A DNA stretch of 64,000 bases from Bacillus sp. RO1 (GCF_012524115.1 NZ_JAAZWB010000081.1:1-64000), one strand, 5' to 3'; shown: positions 35,761 through 47,402, counted from the stretch's first letter. Numbers and translations: made by a program. The notes: generated by a model not told the origin, from the letters alone.

Positions 35761-36900
35761 ATGAACTTTTTACTATCTGAAGAACATGAAATGATTCGTA
35801 AAATGGTACGTGATTTTGCCAAGAACGAAGTGGAGCCGACAGCTGCTGAGCGTGATGAAGAAGAACGCTTTGATATGGAAATTTTCAAAAAGATGGCGGA
35901 CCTTGGTTTAACAGGAATCCCGTTTCCGGAAGAGTACGGCGGTATCGGAAGTGACTACTTAGCATATTGCATCGCGGTAGAGGAGCTTTCACGGGTATGT
36001 GCTTCTACAGGGGTAACCCTTTCCGCACACACGTCCCTTGCGAGCTGGCCAATCTACAAGTACGGAACAGAAGAGCAGAAACAGAAATATTTGGTGCCTC
36101 TTGCGCAAGGAACAAGCATCGGTGGATATGGTCTTACTGAGCCAGGATCCGGGTCTGATGCAGGCGGCATGAGAACAACAGCGAAATTAGATGGCGACCA
36201 TTATGTCCTGAACGGCTCAAAAATTTTCATCACAAACGGCGGGATTGCGGACATCTATGTGGTGTTTGCCGTAACAGATCCGTCCAGCAAGCATAAAGGC
36301 ACGAGCGCATTTATCGTAGAAGCGGACTTCCCAGGCTTCAGCGTTGGGAAAAAAGAACAAAAGCTAGGCATTCGTTCTTCACCAACGACAGAAATCATTT
36401 TTGAAGATTGCCGAGTGCCGGTAGAAAACATGCTTGGAGCAGAGGGAGAAGGCTTTAAAGTGGCGATGACGACGCTTGATGGCGGGCGTAACGGGATTGC
36501 TGCACAGGCTGTTGGGATTGCACAAGGTGCACTGGATGCAGCAGTTGCTTATGCAAAAGAGCGCGTTCAGTTCGGAAAGCCAATTGCGGCACAGCAGGGT
36601 GTTTCTTTTAAACTGGCAGACATGGCGACAACGGTGGAAGCTTCAAGACTTCTAACCTACCAGGCGGCTTGGAGAGAGTCCGAGGGCTTAAGCTATGGCT
36701 TGGAGTCTGCGATGTCCAAACTGTTCGCTGGCGACACGGCGATGAAGGTGACAACTGAAGCGGTTCAGGTATTCGGCGGCTACGGCTACACGAAGGACTA
36801 TCCGGTGGAGCGCTATATGAGGGATGCGAAAATTACGCAAATCTATGAAGGAACACAAGAAATCCAACGTCTCGTTATCTCCAGAATGCTTACTAAGTAA
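35761..36900 (+). CDS. acdA: Acyl-CoA dehydrogenase (second of two)
   Basis: A paralogue of the preceding dehydrogenase, 379 residues, with [13 protein letters not shown] (about 124-136), [19 protein letters not shown] and the catalytic Glu region [20 protein letters not shown] precedes the ATG at 35761; earlier in-frame codons are upstream of or inside that site. The two enzymes may divide substrates (straight versus branched chain, for example isobutyryl-CoA beside icmF); that is inference. It is separated from the first copy by the 21-bp repeat block but is in the same direction. Confidence 0.92.
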   Translation: MNFLLSEEHEMIRKMVRDFAKNEVEPTAAERDEEERFDMEIFKKMADLGLTGIPFPEEYGGIGSDYLAYCIAVEELSRVCASTGVTLSAHTSLASWPIYKYGTEEQKQKYLVPLAQGTSIGGYGLTEPGSGSDAGGMRTTAKLDGDHYVLNGSKIFITNGGIADIYVVFAVTDPSSKHKGTSAFIVEADFPGFSVGKKEQKLGIRSSPTTEIIFEDCRVPVENMLGAEGEGFKVAMTTLDGGRNGIAAQAVGIAQGALDAAVAYAKERVQFGKPIAAQQGVSFKLADMATTVEASRLLTYQAAWRESEGLSYGLESAMSKLFAGDTAMKVTTEAVQVFGGYGYTKDYPVERYMRDAKITQIYEGTQEIQRLVISRMLTK

Positions 36901-36916
36901 GTAGGTGACAGACAGG

Positions 36917-37576
36917 ATGATGAAAAAACGTCAAGTACATGCATCCGTTAAAGATGAGCGGCTGATCGAGAAGCGCCGCGACCAGATGATCAAGGGAGCG
37001 GTGAGCCTTTTCAAAGAGAAGGGGTTCCACCGCACGACAACAAGGGAAATTGCGAAAGAGGCCGGCTTCAGCATCGGCACGCTCTATGAATATATCAGAA
37101 CGAAGGAAGATGTCCTTTACCTTGTCTGTGACCGGATTTATGACCAGGTAGGAGAGCGCTTGCAGGAGGAACTCGACATGAAGCGGGGGAATCTGGAAAG
37201 CTTGAAATCCGCAATCCGGTACTATTTTAGGGTGATGGATGAAATGCAGGATGAGGTCCTTGTTATGTATCAGGAGGCCAAGTCTTTATCAAAAGACGCG
37301 CTTCCTTACGTATTGAACAAGGAGCTTGCGATGGTGGCCATGTTTGAACAGGTCATCAGAAACTGCATGACCGCTGAGGATATCGAAATGAAAGAACAGC
37401 AGATTCAATTGGTTGCCCATAATATTTTCGTACAGGGTCAGATGTGGGGATTCCGGCGCTGGGTGCTGCACAAGCACTTTGAGCTGGATGCCTATATTGA
37501 AGGCCAGATTGAACTTTTAGTGCACGGACTTACAAAGGGGGAGAATGTGAAACATGGAAGTTTATCGTCCAATTAA
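36917..37576 (+). CDS. TetR/AcrR family regulator of the beta-oxidation/icmF operon
   Basis: About 219 residues. The N-terminal helix-turn-helix is [20 protein letters not shown] (about 45-64), preceded by [15 protein letters not shown] and followed by [10 protein letters not shown]. The C-terminal ligand domain is helical. The start is uncertain among GTG 36905, ATG 36917 and ATG 36920; TAGGTG favours 36917. It may bind the ACTGANYG palindromes at 29507 and 31832, as FadR does in B. subtilis; this is inferred from context. Its end overlaps icmF by 23 bases. Confidence 0.85.
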   Translation: MMKKRQVHASVKDERLIEKRRDQMIKGAVSLFKEKGFHRTTTREIAKEAGFSIGTLYEYIRTKEDVLYLVCDRIYDQVGERLQEELDMKRGNLESLKSAIRYYFRVMDEMQDEVLVMYQEAKSLSKDALPYVLNKELAMVAMFEQVIRNCMTAEDIEMKEQQIQLVAHNIFVQGQMWGFRRWVLHKHFELDAYIEGQIELLVHGLTKGENVKHGSLSSN

Positions 37577-40500
37577 CCATATTCGTTTTGTAACAGCTTC
37601 AAGTCTTTTTGACGGGCATGACGCCTCAATCAACATCATGCGCCGCATCATCCAGGCGAGCGGTGCGGAGGTTATTCACCTTGGCCACAACCGCTCCGTT
37701 GAGGAAATCGTGAACGCGGCGATCCAGGAGGATGTGCAGGGGATTGCCATTTCCTCTTATCAGGGCGGACATGTCGAATATTTTAAATATATGTATGATT
37801 TGCTGAAGGAGAAAGGCGCCTCTCACATCCGCATTTACGGTGGTGGCGGCGGGGTCATCATTCCTAGTGAGATAAAAGAACTGCATGCATACGGGATCGC
37901 ACGCATCTTTTCGCCAGAGGATGGTCGCGAACATGGGCTGCAAGGCATGATCAATTCGATGCTGAAGGAATGTGACTTTGTAACGGTCAAATCCCTTGGC
38001 GATGAAGTGGAACGTCTGGATGCGGATAATCATCAGGCGATTGCCAAACTGATTACGTTGTCCGAGCTGCAGGTGACTTCAGATGAAGAGGTGGCGGCAA
38101 CGGCTCAAACGGCCTTGGCTAAGGTAAAAGAAAAGCAGAAAACTGTGCCGGTCCTTGGGATTACAGGGACAGGTGGAGCGGGGAAAAGCTCGCTGACAGA
38201 TGAGTTGATTCGCAGATTTATAAACGAAGTACCAGATAAAAAAGTGGCGATTCTGTCCATTGATCCGACGAAGCAGAAGACAGGTGGGGCATTACTTGGA
38301 GACCGGATCCGCATGAACGCGATTTTTAACCCGCGTGTGTATATGCGTTCACTTGCAACCCGTGGATCCCGTTCTGAGCTTTCCTTGGCGATCCAAGATG
38401 CGATTGCTGTCACGAAGGCTGCCGGTTTTGACTTAATTATTGTCGAAACGAGCGGAATCGGGCAGGGAGATGCAGGAATCACGGAGATTTGTGATATCTC
38501 CATGTATGTGATGACGAGTGAATTCGGTGCGCCATCTCAGTTGGAAAAAATCGATATGATTGATTACGCGGACCTGATCGTCATTAATAAATATGAGCGC
38601 AAAGGCTCCGAGGACGCGAAACGCCAGGTGCAAAAGCAGTACCAACGCAGCCGTCTTTTATGGGATAAAGAATTGGATGAAATGCCGGTGTACGGTACGA
38701 TTGCGAGCCAGTTCAATGACTTAGGGACGAACACGCTTTTTGCGGCGTTATTGGAGTTAATGAATGAGAAGACTGGTTCAGCTTATTCTTCTAGCTTGCC
38801 GACGTCCAAGGATGTGGAAAAACAGAATGTGATCATACCTAATGACCGCCGCTATTATTTGCGCGAGATCAGTGAGACGGTTCGCAATTATCATAAGATG
38901 GCTGCTGAGCAGGTCGAATTGGCGAGGAAGTTGTTCCAGCTGGATGGAGCGATGGAGGCTGCTGTTGGGAATGAGGAGCTTGTGGCATCCCTTGCTGAGC
39001 TTCGCCGTGAATACGAAGAAAAATTGACAAGCAACTCCCGCAAAATTTTAGCTGGTTGGGAAGAGAAGAAAGAGAAATATTCCGGTGACCAGTTTGTTAC
39101 AAAGATCCGTGACAAGGAAATCATCACGAAACTTACGACTAAAACGTTGTCTGGCTTGAAAATTCCGAAAGTAGTTCTGCCGAAATATGTGGACTATGGG
39201 GAGATTTTGAAGTGGGTGTATCGTGAGAACGTGCCTGGAGAATTCCCTTATACGGCCGGTGTGTTCCCGTTTAAGCGAGAAGGAGAGGATCCGAAGCGTC
39301 AATTCGCTGGGGAGGGGACACCTGAACGTACAAACCGCCGCTTCCACTATTTAAGTAAGGATGACGATGCAAAGCGATTAAGTACGGCATTTGACTCGGT
39401 TACGTTGTACGGGGAAGATCCGGCTGAACGTCCGGACATCTACGGAAAAGTAGGAAACAGCGGCGTGAGCATTTGTACATTGGATGACATGAAAAAGTTG
39501 TATGCGGGCTTTGATCTGTGTGCGCCAAGCACCTCCGTTTCGATGACTATCAACGGTCCTGCGCCTGTTATTTTGGCGATGTTTATGAACACGGCGATTG
39601 ATCAGCAGGTGCAGAAGCGTGAAGAAGAACTTGGTCGTGTGTTAACGGTAGAAGAGTTTGCTGAAGTTCGAGCTATTACGATGCAAACTGTTCGTGGAAC
39701 GGTGCAAGCGGATATTTTAAAAGAAGATCAAGGCCAGAATACGTGCATTTTCTCAACAGAGTTTGCTTTGAGAGTAATGGGAGACATCCAGCAATACTTT
39801 ATTGATAAAAAGGTACGCAATTATTATTCTGTATCTATTTCTGGGTACCATATTGCCGAGGCGGGCGCGAACCCGATTACACAATTGGCGTTCACGCTTG
39901 CGAATGGTTTCACGTATGTGGAGTATTACTTGAGCCGCGGTATGAAGATTGATGACTTTGCGCCGAACTTGTCGTTCTTCTTCAGTAACGGACTTGATGC
40001 AGAGTACACAGTAATCGGTCGCGTGGCACGCCGTATCTGGGCGACAGTTATGAAAAATAAATATGGTGCCAATGAGCGCAGCCAGAAGCTGAAGTATCAT
40101 ATTCAGACGTCCGGTCGTTCCTTGCACGCACAGGAAATCGACTTCAACGATATTCGTACGACACTGCAAGCCTTGATGGCTCTGCAAGATAACTGCAACT
40201 CACTGCATACGAATGCGTATGATGAGGCAATTACAACGCCGACGGAAGAATCTGTTCGTCGAGCGATGGCTATTCAGATGATCATTACCAAGGAGCACGG
40301 CTTGGCGAAAAATGAGAATCCGTTGCAAGGAGCCTTTGTCGTGGAGGAGCTGACAGACCTTGTGGAGGAAATGGTGCTGCAGGAATTTGAACGCTTAAAT
40401 GACCGCGGTGGCGTCCTTGGTGCGATGGAGACTCAGTATCAGCGCGGAAAAATTCAAGATGAGTCCATGTACTATGAGATGAAAAAACATACAGGCGAGC

Positions 40501-40799
40501 TTCCGATTATCGGAGTGAACACCTATAAAAATCCGAATCCGCCTTCTGAGGACGATTTGAATGATATCGAGCTTGCTCGTTCAACAGAAGAAGAGAAGCA
40601 AACGCAGATCCAAAACCTTGCAGCGTTCCAGGAGCGTAATGCAGGAGAGGTGGAAGAGGCGTTAGGTAGGCTGAAGCAAGTGGCAATCACCGGTGGCAAC
40701 ATCTTTGAAGAACTGATGGAAACCGTCCGAGTGGCAAGCCTCGGCCAAATCACCACAGCCCTCTACGAAGTCGGCGGCCAATTCAGACGAAACATGTAA
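37554..40799 (+). CDS. icmF: Fused isobutyryl-CoA mutase IcmF
   Basis: Adenosylcobalamin-dependent interconversion of isobutyryl-CoA and n-butyryl-CoA, fused to its G-protein chaperone. It is 1081 residues. The B12-binding domain is N-terminal (about 10-140) with DGHDAS at residues 20-25 supplying the lower His ligand. A MeaI-type GTPase follows (P-loop [12 protein letters not shown] at about 200-211, [20 protein letters not shown]). The substrate-binding mutase barrel forms the C-terminal half ([34 protein letters not shown]). Valine-derived isobutyryl-CoA would thus join the beta-oxidation enzymes upstream. It requires B12; no cobalamin genes are in the window. Confidence 0.95.
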   Translation: MEVYRPINHIRFVTASSLFDGHDASINIMRRIIQASGAEVIHLGHNRSVEEIVNAAIQEDVQGIAISSYQGGHVEYFKYMYDLLKEKGASHIRIYGGGGGVIIPSEIKELHAYGIARIFSPEDGREHGLQGMINSMLKECDFVTVKSLGDEVERLDADNHQAIAKLITLSELQVTSDEEVAATAQTALAKVKEKQKTVPVLGITGTGGAGKSSLTDELIRRFINEVPDKKVAILSIDPTKQKTGGALLGDRIRMNAIFNPRVYMRSLATRGSRSELSLAIQDAIAVTKAAGFDLIIVETSGIGQGDAGITEICDISMYVMTSEFGAPSQLEKIDMIDYADLIVINKYERKGSEDAKRQVQKQYQRSRLLWDKELDEMPVYGTIASQFNDLGTNTLFAALLELMNEKTGSAYSSSLPTSKDVEKQNVIIPNDRRYYLREISETVRNYHKMAAEQVELARKLFQLDGAMEAAVGNEELVASLAELRREYEEKLTSNSRKILAGWEEKKEKYSGDQFVTKIRDKEIITKLTTKTLSGLKIPKVVLPKYVDYGEILKWVYRENVPGEFPYTAGVFPFKREGEDPKRQFAGEGTPERTNRRFHYLSKDDDAKRLSTAFDSVTLYGEDPAERPDIYGKVGNSGVSICTLDDMKKLYAGFDLCAPSTSVSMTINGPAPVILAMFMNTAIDQQVQKREEELGRVLTVEEFAEVRAITMQTVRGTVQADILKEDQGQNTCIFSTEFALRVMGDIQQYFIDKKVRNYYSVSISGYHIAEAGANPITQLAFTLANGFTYVEYYLSRGMKIDDFAPNLSFFFSNGLDAEYTVIGRVARRIWATVMKNKYGANERSQKLKYHIQTSGRSLHAQEIDFNDIRTTLQALMALQDNCNSLHTNAYDEAITTPTEESVRRAMAIQMIITKEHGLAKNENPLQGAFVVEELTDLVEEMVLQEFERLNDRGGVLGAMETQYQRGKIQDESMYYEMKKHTGELPIIGVNTYKNPNPPSEDDLNDIELARSTEEEKQTQIQNLAAFQERNAGEVEEALGRLKQVAITGGNIFEELMETVRVASLGQITTALYEVGGQFRRNM

Positions 40800-40807
40800 A
40801 GAAAAGA

Positions 40808-40842
40808 AGCTGGGGAACCCCGAGACAATCGGGGTTTCTTCG
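40808..40842 (+). terminator. Terminator of the icmF operon
   Basis: GAAACCCCGAT-type stem: gaaccccga pairs with tcggggttt c around GACAA, followed by TTCTTC. It closes the six-gene run. Confidence 0.75.
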
Positions 40843-40854
40843 CTAACTTTATAG

Positions 40855-40905
40855 GGTTCGACGCGGAGAGGGAAATACCTTTGGGGGTCTGACCCCCTTT
40901 TTTTC
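40855..40905. repeat. TTCGAC-flanked GGGGGTCTGACCCCC element
   Basis: GGTTCGACGCGGAGAGGGAA leads into ATACCTTTGGGGGTCTGACC and CCC plus eight T. The same order (TTCGAC, purine-rich stretch, CCTTT, palindrome, T run) is seen at 12.27, 44.79, 56.84, 56.92 and 63.42 kb. The T run makes it terminator-like on the plus strand. Confidence 0.85.
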
Positions 40906-41083
40906 TTTTTTCTCATTTTTTTCGCTATTTTCGCTTTTTTATAGGTTTTTCATTTTTTTGAGGGAAAGATTTATTTTATGCTGGATTAAACATTGGTATT
41001 TTGTTTATAATGAGTGGTATGGATTTTTCTAGGAATTGCTATGATTATTGTCTTTTTACATATATAGAAAGGATGTGCAGACA

Positions 41084-41644
41084 TTGGCATTAAACCATTT
41101 AACGGCAGAAGAAGTGCAAGAGATGTCATTGATCGAAATCGCTACTGCTTTATTTAACGAACAGAAGCAGTCTGTGACTTTTGGCGAATTAATTACGGAG
41201 ATCAAGAAAATCACCGGTTTTACAGACGAAGACCTTAAGGGCAAGTTGTCTCAGTTCTATACGGACCTGAACATTGACGGCCGCTTCATTTGTATTGGAG
41301 AAAACCAATGGGGACTTCGTGCATGGTATCCTTATGATCAAATAGAAGAAGAAACAACTCCTCAGGTGAAGGCAAAGTCCAAGAAGAAGAAGAAGGCTGT
41401 TGACGAGGACGATATCGATGCTGACGAGTTCGATGAGTTGGATGAAGAAGAATTAGAATTCGACGATCTGGATGATTATGAAGAGGACGAAGTGGAAGAA
41501 GATGACTTTGACGACGCCGATGATGATGCAGACGAAGATGATGACGAAGAGTTTGAAGAAGACCTAATCGAAGACGAGGAGTATGGGCTCGATGACGATG
41601 AGGAAGAAGAAGAATTGGAAGAAGATGAAGAAGAAGACCTCTAA
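41084..41644 (+). CDS. rpoE: RNA polymerase delta subunit
   Basis: A Firmicute-specific RNA polymerase subunit that speeds enzyme recycling and affects start-site selection. It is 186 residues. The folded N-terminal domain (about 1-90, ending NQWGLRAWYPYDQIEEE) is followed by an almost purely Asp/Glu tail (about 105-186). TTG at 41084 is chosen because AAAGGATG lies eight bases before it and the product then begins MALNHLTAEEVQEMSLIE, as expected. It stands upstream of pyrG, as in B. subtilis, and has its own terminator. Confidence 0.95.
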   Translation: MALNHLTAEEVQEMSLIEIATALFNEQKQSVTFGELITEIKKITGFTDEDLKGKLSQFYTDLNIDGRFICIGENQWGLRAWYPYDQIEEETTPQVKAKSKKKKKAVDEDDIDADEFDELDEEELEFDDLDDYEEDEVEEDDFDDADDDADEDDDEEFEEDLIEDEEYGLDDDEEEEELEEDEEEDL

Positions 41645-41654
41645 TCGCAACTAG

Positions 41655-41694
41655 TAACCACTCCCCGGGACGACAATCGGGGAGTGTTTTTTCA
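41655..41694 (+). terminator. Terminator of rpoE
   Basis: CACTCCCC pairs with GGGGAGTG around GGGACGACAATC, followed by TTTTTTC. Confidence 0.88.
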
Positions 41695-41741
41695 TAAGTC
41701 TAAATCGAAAAAAAGTGAAAATTCGCAAGTTAATTCAAACC

Positions 41742-41870
41742 TTGACTTTTCACCCCCGACTAGGTAGAATCTTTTTTGGGCTCCTTAAAAAAGGACACGT
41801 ATAATTTGTTGAACATATACACGCTCCCCTTGCTGCAAATGCTGGCAAGTGGGGCGTTTTTTATTTTATT
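41742..41870 (+). promoter_or_regulatory. pyrG promoter and CTP-sensing reiterative-transcription attenuator
   Basis: TTGACT (41742-41747), 17-base spacer and TAGAAT (41765-41770) place the start at the G of GGGCTCC (41778). B. subtilis pyrG RNA starts with the same GGGCTC. A terminator follows: CGCTCCCCTTGC (41822-41833) pairs with GCAAGTGGGGCG (41845-41856), then TTTTTT. In B. subtilis, low CTP stalls polymerase before the C, extra G residues are added, and the poly-G pairs with the CUCCCCUU side of the stem, blocking termination. Every part of that mechanism is visible here; that it works here is inferred. Confidence 0.88.
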
Positions 41871-41968
41871 GGTGAATAAACATTCATATGCTGAACCTGA
41901 GAAATTGGGGGCAGCTTCATTTTTTCGTAAATGAATTTAGTGTTTTTGACTAATGATAAAAATGTTAA

Positions 41969-43651
<1,683 letters not shown>

Positions 43652-43665
43652 ATTTATAGATATAC

Positions 43666-43702
43666 AAAAAGCTCAGAGTTTTTGATAGCTCTGAGCTTTT
43701 TA
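43666..43702. terminator. Bidirectional terminator between pyrG and the MORN-like gene
   Basis: AAAAAGCTCAGAG pairs with CTCTGAGCTTTTT around TTTTTGATAG. It works in both directions between convergent genes. Confidence 0.88.
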
Positions 43703-43705
43703 ATG

Positions 43706-43984
43706 TTATTTATCACGATTTGTGGTTTTGTATTTTTCGCCCTTACTGTCATAAGTAATCCATTCCCCAACAGGTTCGCCATTCTCAAAATACCCTGACC
43801 GCTTGATGGTCCCATCGGCACGATACCATTCCCAATAGCCTTCTGGTTGGTCGCCTGACATTTTCCCCTTTGACCAAATGGTTTTGCCGTTTGCATGGTA
43901 CTTTATCGTGTACCCGTCAATTACTTCTAACGGCTTTTCCTTAACTGAATTTTGCTTTGTTAAGTCACATTGCTCTTTCTCCAA
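43706..43984 (-). CDS. MORN-repeat protein (YwqK antitoxin-like)
   Basis: A 92-residue protein with three MORN-like units: YTIKYHANGKTIWSKGKMSG, PEGYWEWYRADGTIKRSGYF and GEPVGEWITYDSKGEKY. This pattern is annotated as toxin-antitoxin system YwqK family antitoxin, but no toxin gene is adjacent, so that role is doubtful. TTG at 43984 is preferred because GGGAGGG lies six bases before it; the frame's GTG at 43999 overlaps that site. It has no counterpart between pyrG and ywjG in B. subtilis, so it may be an insertion in this lineage. Confidence 0.75.
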   Translation of the reverse strand: MEKEQCDLTKQNSVKEKPLEVIDGYTIKYHANGKTIWSKGKMSGDQPEGYWEWYRADGTIKRSGYFENGEPVGEWITYDSKGEKYKTTNRDK

Positions 43985-44087
43985 TAGGAACCCTCCCACT
44001 CTTTACGAAAAAAATTAATCGTACATCCTAATTAGCTTTGACACCAGCCAACATGCTTACCAACTCTGGCATCCAATAAAATTTGTT

Positions 44088-44639
44088 CTACTCTTGTTCT
44101 TCCAAAATCTCTTTCAACGTAAAAGCTAGCCCATGATAAACATATAAAGCCACCATGCTAGAAGGAAAGCCAAAGCGTTCCCCGTCATCACCGGGAATCA
44201 GTGGCTTCTTCAACTTCAGGTCAATATGTACATCAGACAAAGAATCAAGGGTTTTCGTCACGTCAGTAGATTCCTCCTGCTCAAGTTCCATCACCGTCGA
44301 AATACCCACTATTTCAATTCCTAGTTCCTTTAAAGCTTTTGCTGTACTAATCGCTTCTTCATCTGTAGAAAAGCGGGACACAATCAACGCCCGATCTGTA
44401 TCGGTCAAATCGTGGAAACTGTCTAGGTCTGATAAAAGGGTGGCGCTCATAAGCGGCTCCGCTCCTGAGATTGCTTCCGCCTCGACTGCTTTCATCTCCT
44501 TCACACCGTGCACATAAATACGTCCATCCCCGACGGCAGCCTGAGCCAAAAGCCGAGCCGCATCCTCAAACGCAAACTCCTCACTAGAACCTATTCTATT
44601 AAACACACCCTGCAACTGAGTCGTAAAAATCTTCAACAT
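44088..44639 (-). CDS. ywjG: DUF2529 protein YwjG
   Basis: A 183-residue protein of the DUF2529 family, resembling a SIS-like phosphosugar-binding fold (DGRIYVHGVKEMKAVEAEA, DRALIVSRFSTDEEAIS). Function unknown. It lies between pyrG and spo0F as in B. subtilis. The start MLKIFTTQLQGVFNRI follows a GAGTGTGATTTGGG stretch with a weak site. It is divergent from spo0F. Confidence 0.9.
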   Translation of the reverse strand: MLKIFTTQLQGVFNRIGSSEEFAFEDAARLLAQAAVGDGRIYVHGVKEMKAVEAEAISGAEPLMSATLLSDLDSFHDLTDTDRALIVSRFSTDEEAISTAKALKELGIEIVGISTVMELEQEESTDVTKTLDSLSDVHIDLKLKKPLIPGDDGERFGFPSSMVALYVYHGLAFTLKEILEEQE

Positions 44640-44789
44640 CCCAAATCACACTCCTATAACATAAATTATTAAACAAAACCCCAACCCTCATTCCACCAAA
44701 ATTCAAGTATAATAATAGGTAGTATGACAAAAGTAGCAAAAATCCTAGGGGGGTCTGTCCCCTTTTCGTTCGCGTTTTTCCTACATAAT

Positions 44790-44860
44790 CCGACATCCTC
44801 TGTGTTGGCTGGAGCCTTCTACATCAAGGGGGAAAGTCCTGCTGGGGTCTGACCCCTTAA
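44790..44860. repeat. Palindromic GGGGTCTGACCCC element
   Basis: GCCTTCTACATCAAGGGGG leads through AAAGTCCT to CTGGGGTCTGACCCCTTAAC. The flank has TTCTAC where other copies have TTCGAC. Confidence 0.75.
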
Positions 44861-44901
44861 CAAAAATTTCTTTATAATTTCCCTTCCTCAAAAAATTTCC
44901 C

Positions 44902-44941
44902 GGTCGAAAAAGGAGGAAATAAGACTATTATAGTAGAATTA
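44902..44941 (+). promoter_or_regulatory. Sigma-H promoter of spo0F
   Basis: GGAGGAAAT (44912-44920) fits the sigma H -35 RNAGGAWWW, and GTAGAATTA (44933-44941) fits the -10 RNNGAATWW with 12 bases between. GGTCGAAA just upstream (44902) is one base from a Spo0A box TGTCGAA. Both inputs control spo0F in B. subtilis. Confidence 0.75.
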
Positions 44942-44987
44942 GGTGGGTGGATGGAAACGGATTGATTATTTTTAGAGATGGGGTGTA

Positions 44988-45362
44988 ATGGTGGGTCAAA
45001 AATTACTGATTGTGGATGACCAGTATGGGATACGGATTTTGTTGAATGAAGTATTCCAAAAAGAGGGCTATCAGACGTTTCAGGCAGCAAACGGGTACCA
45101 AGCATTAGATATCGTAGAAAAGCATTCACCGGACTTAGTATTGTTAGACATGAAGATCCCCGGTATGGACGGAATTGAGATCTTAAAGCGGCTAAAAGCA
45201 ATTAATTCTGATATCCAGGTAATCATTATGACAGCATACGGTGAATTGGATATGATCCAGGAGTCGAAAGACCTTGGAGCAATCACGCACTTTGCCAAAC
45301 CATTCGATATTGATGAAATTAGGGATGCGGTCCGTAAAAACATGCCGCGTCAATCGGTGTAA
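44988..45362 (+). CDS. spo0F: Sporulation response regulator Spo0F
   Basis: The single-domain receiver that carries phosphate from sporulation kinases to Spo0B in the phosphorelay. It is 124 residues and very close to B. subtilis Spo0F. The phosphoacceptor is Asp54 in [12 protein letters not shown], the acidic pair is Asp10/Asp11 and the conserved Lys is in HFAKPFD. The [11 protein letters not shown] surface that contacts kinases and Spo0B is intact. GGGGTGTA precedes the ATG. The promoter fits sigma H. Confidence 0.97.
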   Translation: MVGQKLLIVDDQYGIRILLNEVFQKEGYQTFQAANGYQALDIVEKHSPDLVLLDMKIPGMDGIEILKRLKAINSDIQVIIMTAYGELDMIQESKDLGAITHFAKPFDIDEIRDAVRKNMPRQSV

Positions 45363-45399
45363 AACGTCCATTTTATAACTGAATATTAAAACATTTTAG

Positions 45400-45415
45400 G
45401 TGTTATCGCTTACAT
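45400..45415 (-). promoter_or_regulatory. cre-like site between spo0F and fbaA
   Basis: TGTTATCGCTTACA (45401-45414) reads TGTAAGCGATAACA on the minus strand, the same 14-mer core as the pta cre. It lies between the spo0F stop and its terminator, 257 bases before fbaA. Confidence 0.6.
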
Positions 45416-45416
45416 T

Positions 45417-45451
45417 GAAAAACGGCATACTTCAGTAGTTGCCGTTTTTCT
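45417..45451 (+). terminator. Terminator of spo0F
   Basis: AAAAACGGCA pairs with TGCCGTTTTT around TACTTCAGTAGT, with the T run inside the right arm. Confidence 0.8.
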
Positions 45452-45571
45452 ACATAGTTGATATGCTAAGTACTGGATAAAAATCATCCGTCAAGTTTTT
45501 GCACTTTTTGACCTGATATACATAACTGGTTTACCGTTTGGTCATGCTAGTTTTGATATGGGTGAAATTTT

Positions 45572-45620
45572 TTACAAAGGTATGCACGAAGGACAAGCCC
45601 TTGTGTTTACCACTTTGTAA
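45572..45620 (+). other. Stem-loop in the fbaA leader
   Basis: TTACAAAG and GTA pair with TAC and CTTTGTAA (two-base bulge), and ACAAG pairs with TTGT inside. No T run follows, so it is not an ordinary terminator. It ends about 50 bases before the fbaA start. Confidence 0.5.
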
Positions 45621-45670
45621 AGACGGGAAAAACTTTTCGGAGTGAATATAATACAAAGGAGGATGTTATC

Positions 45671-46528
45671 ATGCCTTTAGTTTCCATGACAGAAATGCTG
45701 AAAAAAGCAAATGCAGAAGGCTATGCAGTAGGTCAGTTCAACTTGAACAACCTAGAGTTCACACAAGCAATTCTACAAGCAGCACAAGAGGAGAATTCAC
45801 CAGTTATCCTTGGTGTTTCTGAAGGTGCAGCTCGTTATATGGGTGGCTTCAAAACAGTAGTAGCAATGGTTAAAGCTCTAATGGAAGAGTACGGGGTAAC
45901 TGTACCTGTAGCAATCCATTTGGACCACGGTTCAAGCTTTGAATCTTGTGCAAAAGCGATCCACGCTGGATTTACTTCTGTAATGATCGATGCTTCTCAC
46001 CATCCATTTGAGGAGAACATTGAAACAACTTCTAAAGTTGTAGAATTAGCACACTTCCACGGAGTTTCTGTTGAGGCAGAGCTTGGTGTAGTAGGCGGAC
46101 AAGAAGACGACGTTATCGCTGATGGCGTAATCTATGCTGACCCTAACGAGTGTGAAGAGCTTGTAAAACGCACAGGAATTGATTGCCTAGCTCCAGCTTT
46201 AGGCTCCGTACACGGTCCTTACAAAGGTGAACCGAACCTTGGCTTTAAAGAGATGGAAGACATCAACAACCGTGCTGGCGTTCCTTTAGTATTACACGGC
46301 GGAACTGGAATTCCTACGCATGACATCCAAAAAGCAATCTCTTTTGGAACAGCGAAAATCAACGTTAATACAGAAAACCAAATTGCATCTGCAAAAGCAG
46401 TACGTGAAACACTTGCTGCAAAAACAGAAGAGTACGATCCTCGTAAATACCTAGGACCTGCTCGCGACGCAATTAAAGATACAGTAAAAGGCAAAATGCG
46501 CGAATTTGGATCTTCCAACAAAGCGTAA
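45671..46528 (+). CDS. fbaA: Fructose-bisphosphate aldolase, class II
   Basis: Zinc-dependent reversible cleavage of fructose 1,6-bisphosphate in glycolysis. It is 285 residues. The zinc/catalytic motif HLDHGSS is at 83-89 (His83, catalytic Asp85, His86), with further ligands in [12 protein letters not shown] and [16 protein letters not shown] precedes the ATG. The codons are very regular (GCA, GTA, AAC), as in highly expressed genes. fbaA-tal-murA2-glpX-rho is the B. subtilis order. Confidence 0.98.
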   Translation: MPLVSMTEMLKKANAEGYAVGQFNLNNLEFTQAILQAAQEENSPVILGVSEGAARYMGGFKTVVAMVKALMEEYGVTVPVAIHLDHGSSFESCAKAIHAGFTSVMIDASHHPFEENIETTSKVVELAHFHGVSVEAELGVVGGQEDDVIADGVIYADPNECEELVKRTGIDCLAPALGSVHGPYKGEPNLGFKEMEDINNRAGVPLVLHGGTGIPTHDIQKAISFGTAKINVNTENQIASAKAVRETLAAKTEEYDPRKYLGPARDAIKDTVKGKMREFGSSNKA

Positions 46529-46583
46529 TTAATTTTTTTAACAAGACAACACCATTCAACCAACAACAAGGCAACGATATGCA

Positions 46584-46610
46584 GAACCGCCATACCCGGC
46601 GGTTTTGTTT
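46584..46610 (+). terminator. Terminator of fbaA
   Basis: AACCGCC pairs with GGCGGTT around ATACCC, followed by TTGTTT. Confidence 0.8.
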
Positions 46611-46661
46611 CATTTAAATATGAAAGCGTAAACATATTTTAAATACAAAGGAGAGAATGAC

Positions 46662-47306
46662 ATGAAGTTTTTCATCGACACAGCAAACCTTGAAGAAATC
46701 AAAGAAGCTCATGCACTAGGACTACTTGCAGGAGTTACGACAAATCCTAGTCTAGTTGCAAAAGAGAACATCACATTCGAAGACCGCCTTCGTGAAATTA
46801 CAGCGTTTGTAGAAGGATCCGTCAGTGCGGAAGTTATTGCACTTGATGCAGAGGGCATGATTGAAGAGGGAAAAGCACTTGCGGCAATAGCACCAAACAT
46901 TACGGTAAAAGTACCAATGACTCCAGACGGCTTGAAAGCAGTAAAAGCATTCAGCGACCTCAACATCAAAACGAATGTCACCCTTATTTTTAACGCCAAC
47001 CAAGCCTTGATGGCAGCAAGAGCAGGAGCTACATATGTTTCACCTTTCCTTGGACGCTTGGATGACATCGGTCAAAATGGATTGGATTTAGTATCCGATA
47101 TCTCGGACATTTTCGCCATCCATGATATCCCGACAGAAATTATCGCAGCATCTATCCGCCACCCGATGCACATTACAGAAGCGGCACTAAAAGGAGCACA
47201 TATTGCCACGGTTCCATACAAAGTATTGATGCAACTTTTCCACCACCCATTAACAGACCAAGGAATTGAAAAATTCCTAGCTGATTGGAATAACCGCAAA
47301 CAATAA
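46662..47306 (+). CDS. tal: Transaldolase, fructose-6-phosphate-aldolase-like class
   Basis: Transfers a dihydroxyacetone unit in the non-oxidative pentose phosphate pathway (ywjH). It is 214 residues, the short family. The Schiff-base Lys is Lys83 in [21 protein letters not shown] (26-35) and [12 protein letters not shown] are the other family segments. Whether a short transaldolase acts as Tal or as fructose-6-phosphate aldolase cannot be told from sequence alone; B. subtilis YwjH is a transaldolase. AAAGGAG precedes the ATG. Confidence 0.94.
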   Translation: MKFFIDTANLEEIKEAHALGLLAGVTTNPSLVAKENITFEDRLREITAFVEGSVSAEVIALDAEGMIEEGKALAAIAPNITVKVPMTPDGLKAVKAFSDLNIKTNVTLIFNANQALMAARAGATYVSPFLGRLDDIGQNGLDLVSDISDIFAIHDIPTEIIAASIRHPMHITEAALKGAHIATVPYKVLMQLFHHPLTDQGIEKFLADWNNRKQ

Positions 47307-47310
47307 CCTA

Positions 47311-47402
47311 GTAGTTCGCAGTAAAAGGCGCGCAGGCTCCTGCGGGAGGAAGGGACAGGTGAGACCCCGCAGAAAGCGAAGCGCCTGGAACGGAGAACAA
47401 CG
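47311..47402 (+). repeat. R-element copy 6, shortened
   Basis: AAAAGGCGCGCAGGCTCCTGC, GGGAGGAAGGGACAGG, GAGACCCCGCAGAAAGCGAAG and CGCCTGGAACGGAGAACAAC. It lacks the central GCCGAGGAGGCTCC portion and has poor terminal pairing. It lies between the tal stop and its terminator, so it is probably in the 3' UTR. Confidence 0.7.

Larger units (their letters stand above)
44640..44987. other. ywjG/spo0F intergenic region
   Basis: 348 bases with no gene. It holds a variant palindrome (AGGGGGGTCTGTCCCCTTTT near 44748), a TTCTAC-flanked copy of the GGGGTCTGACCCC element (44810-44860) and the spo0F promoter. Confidence 0.6.
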
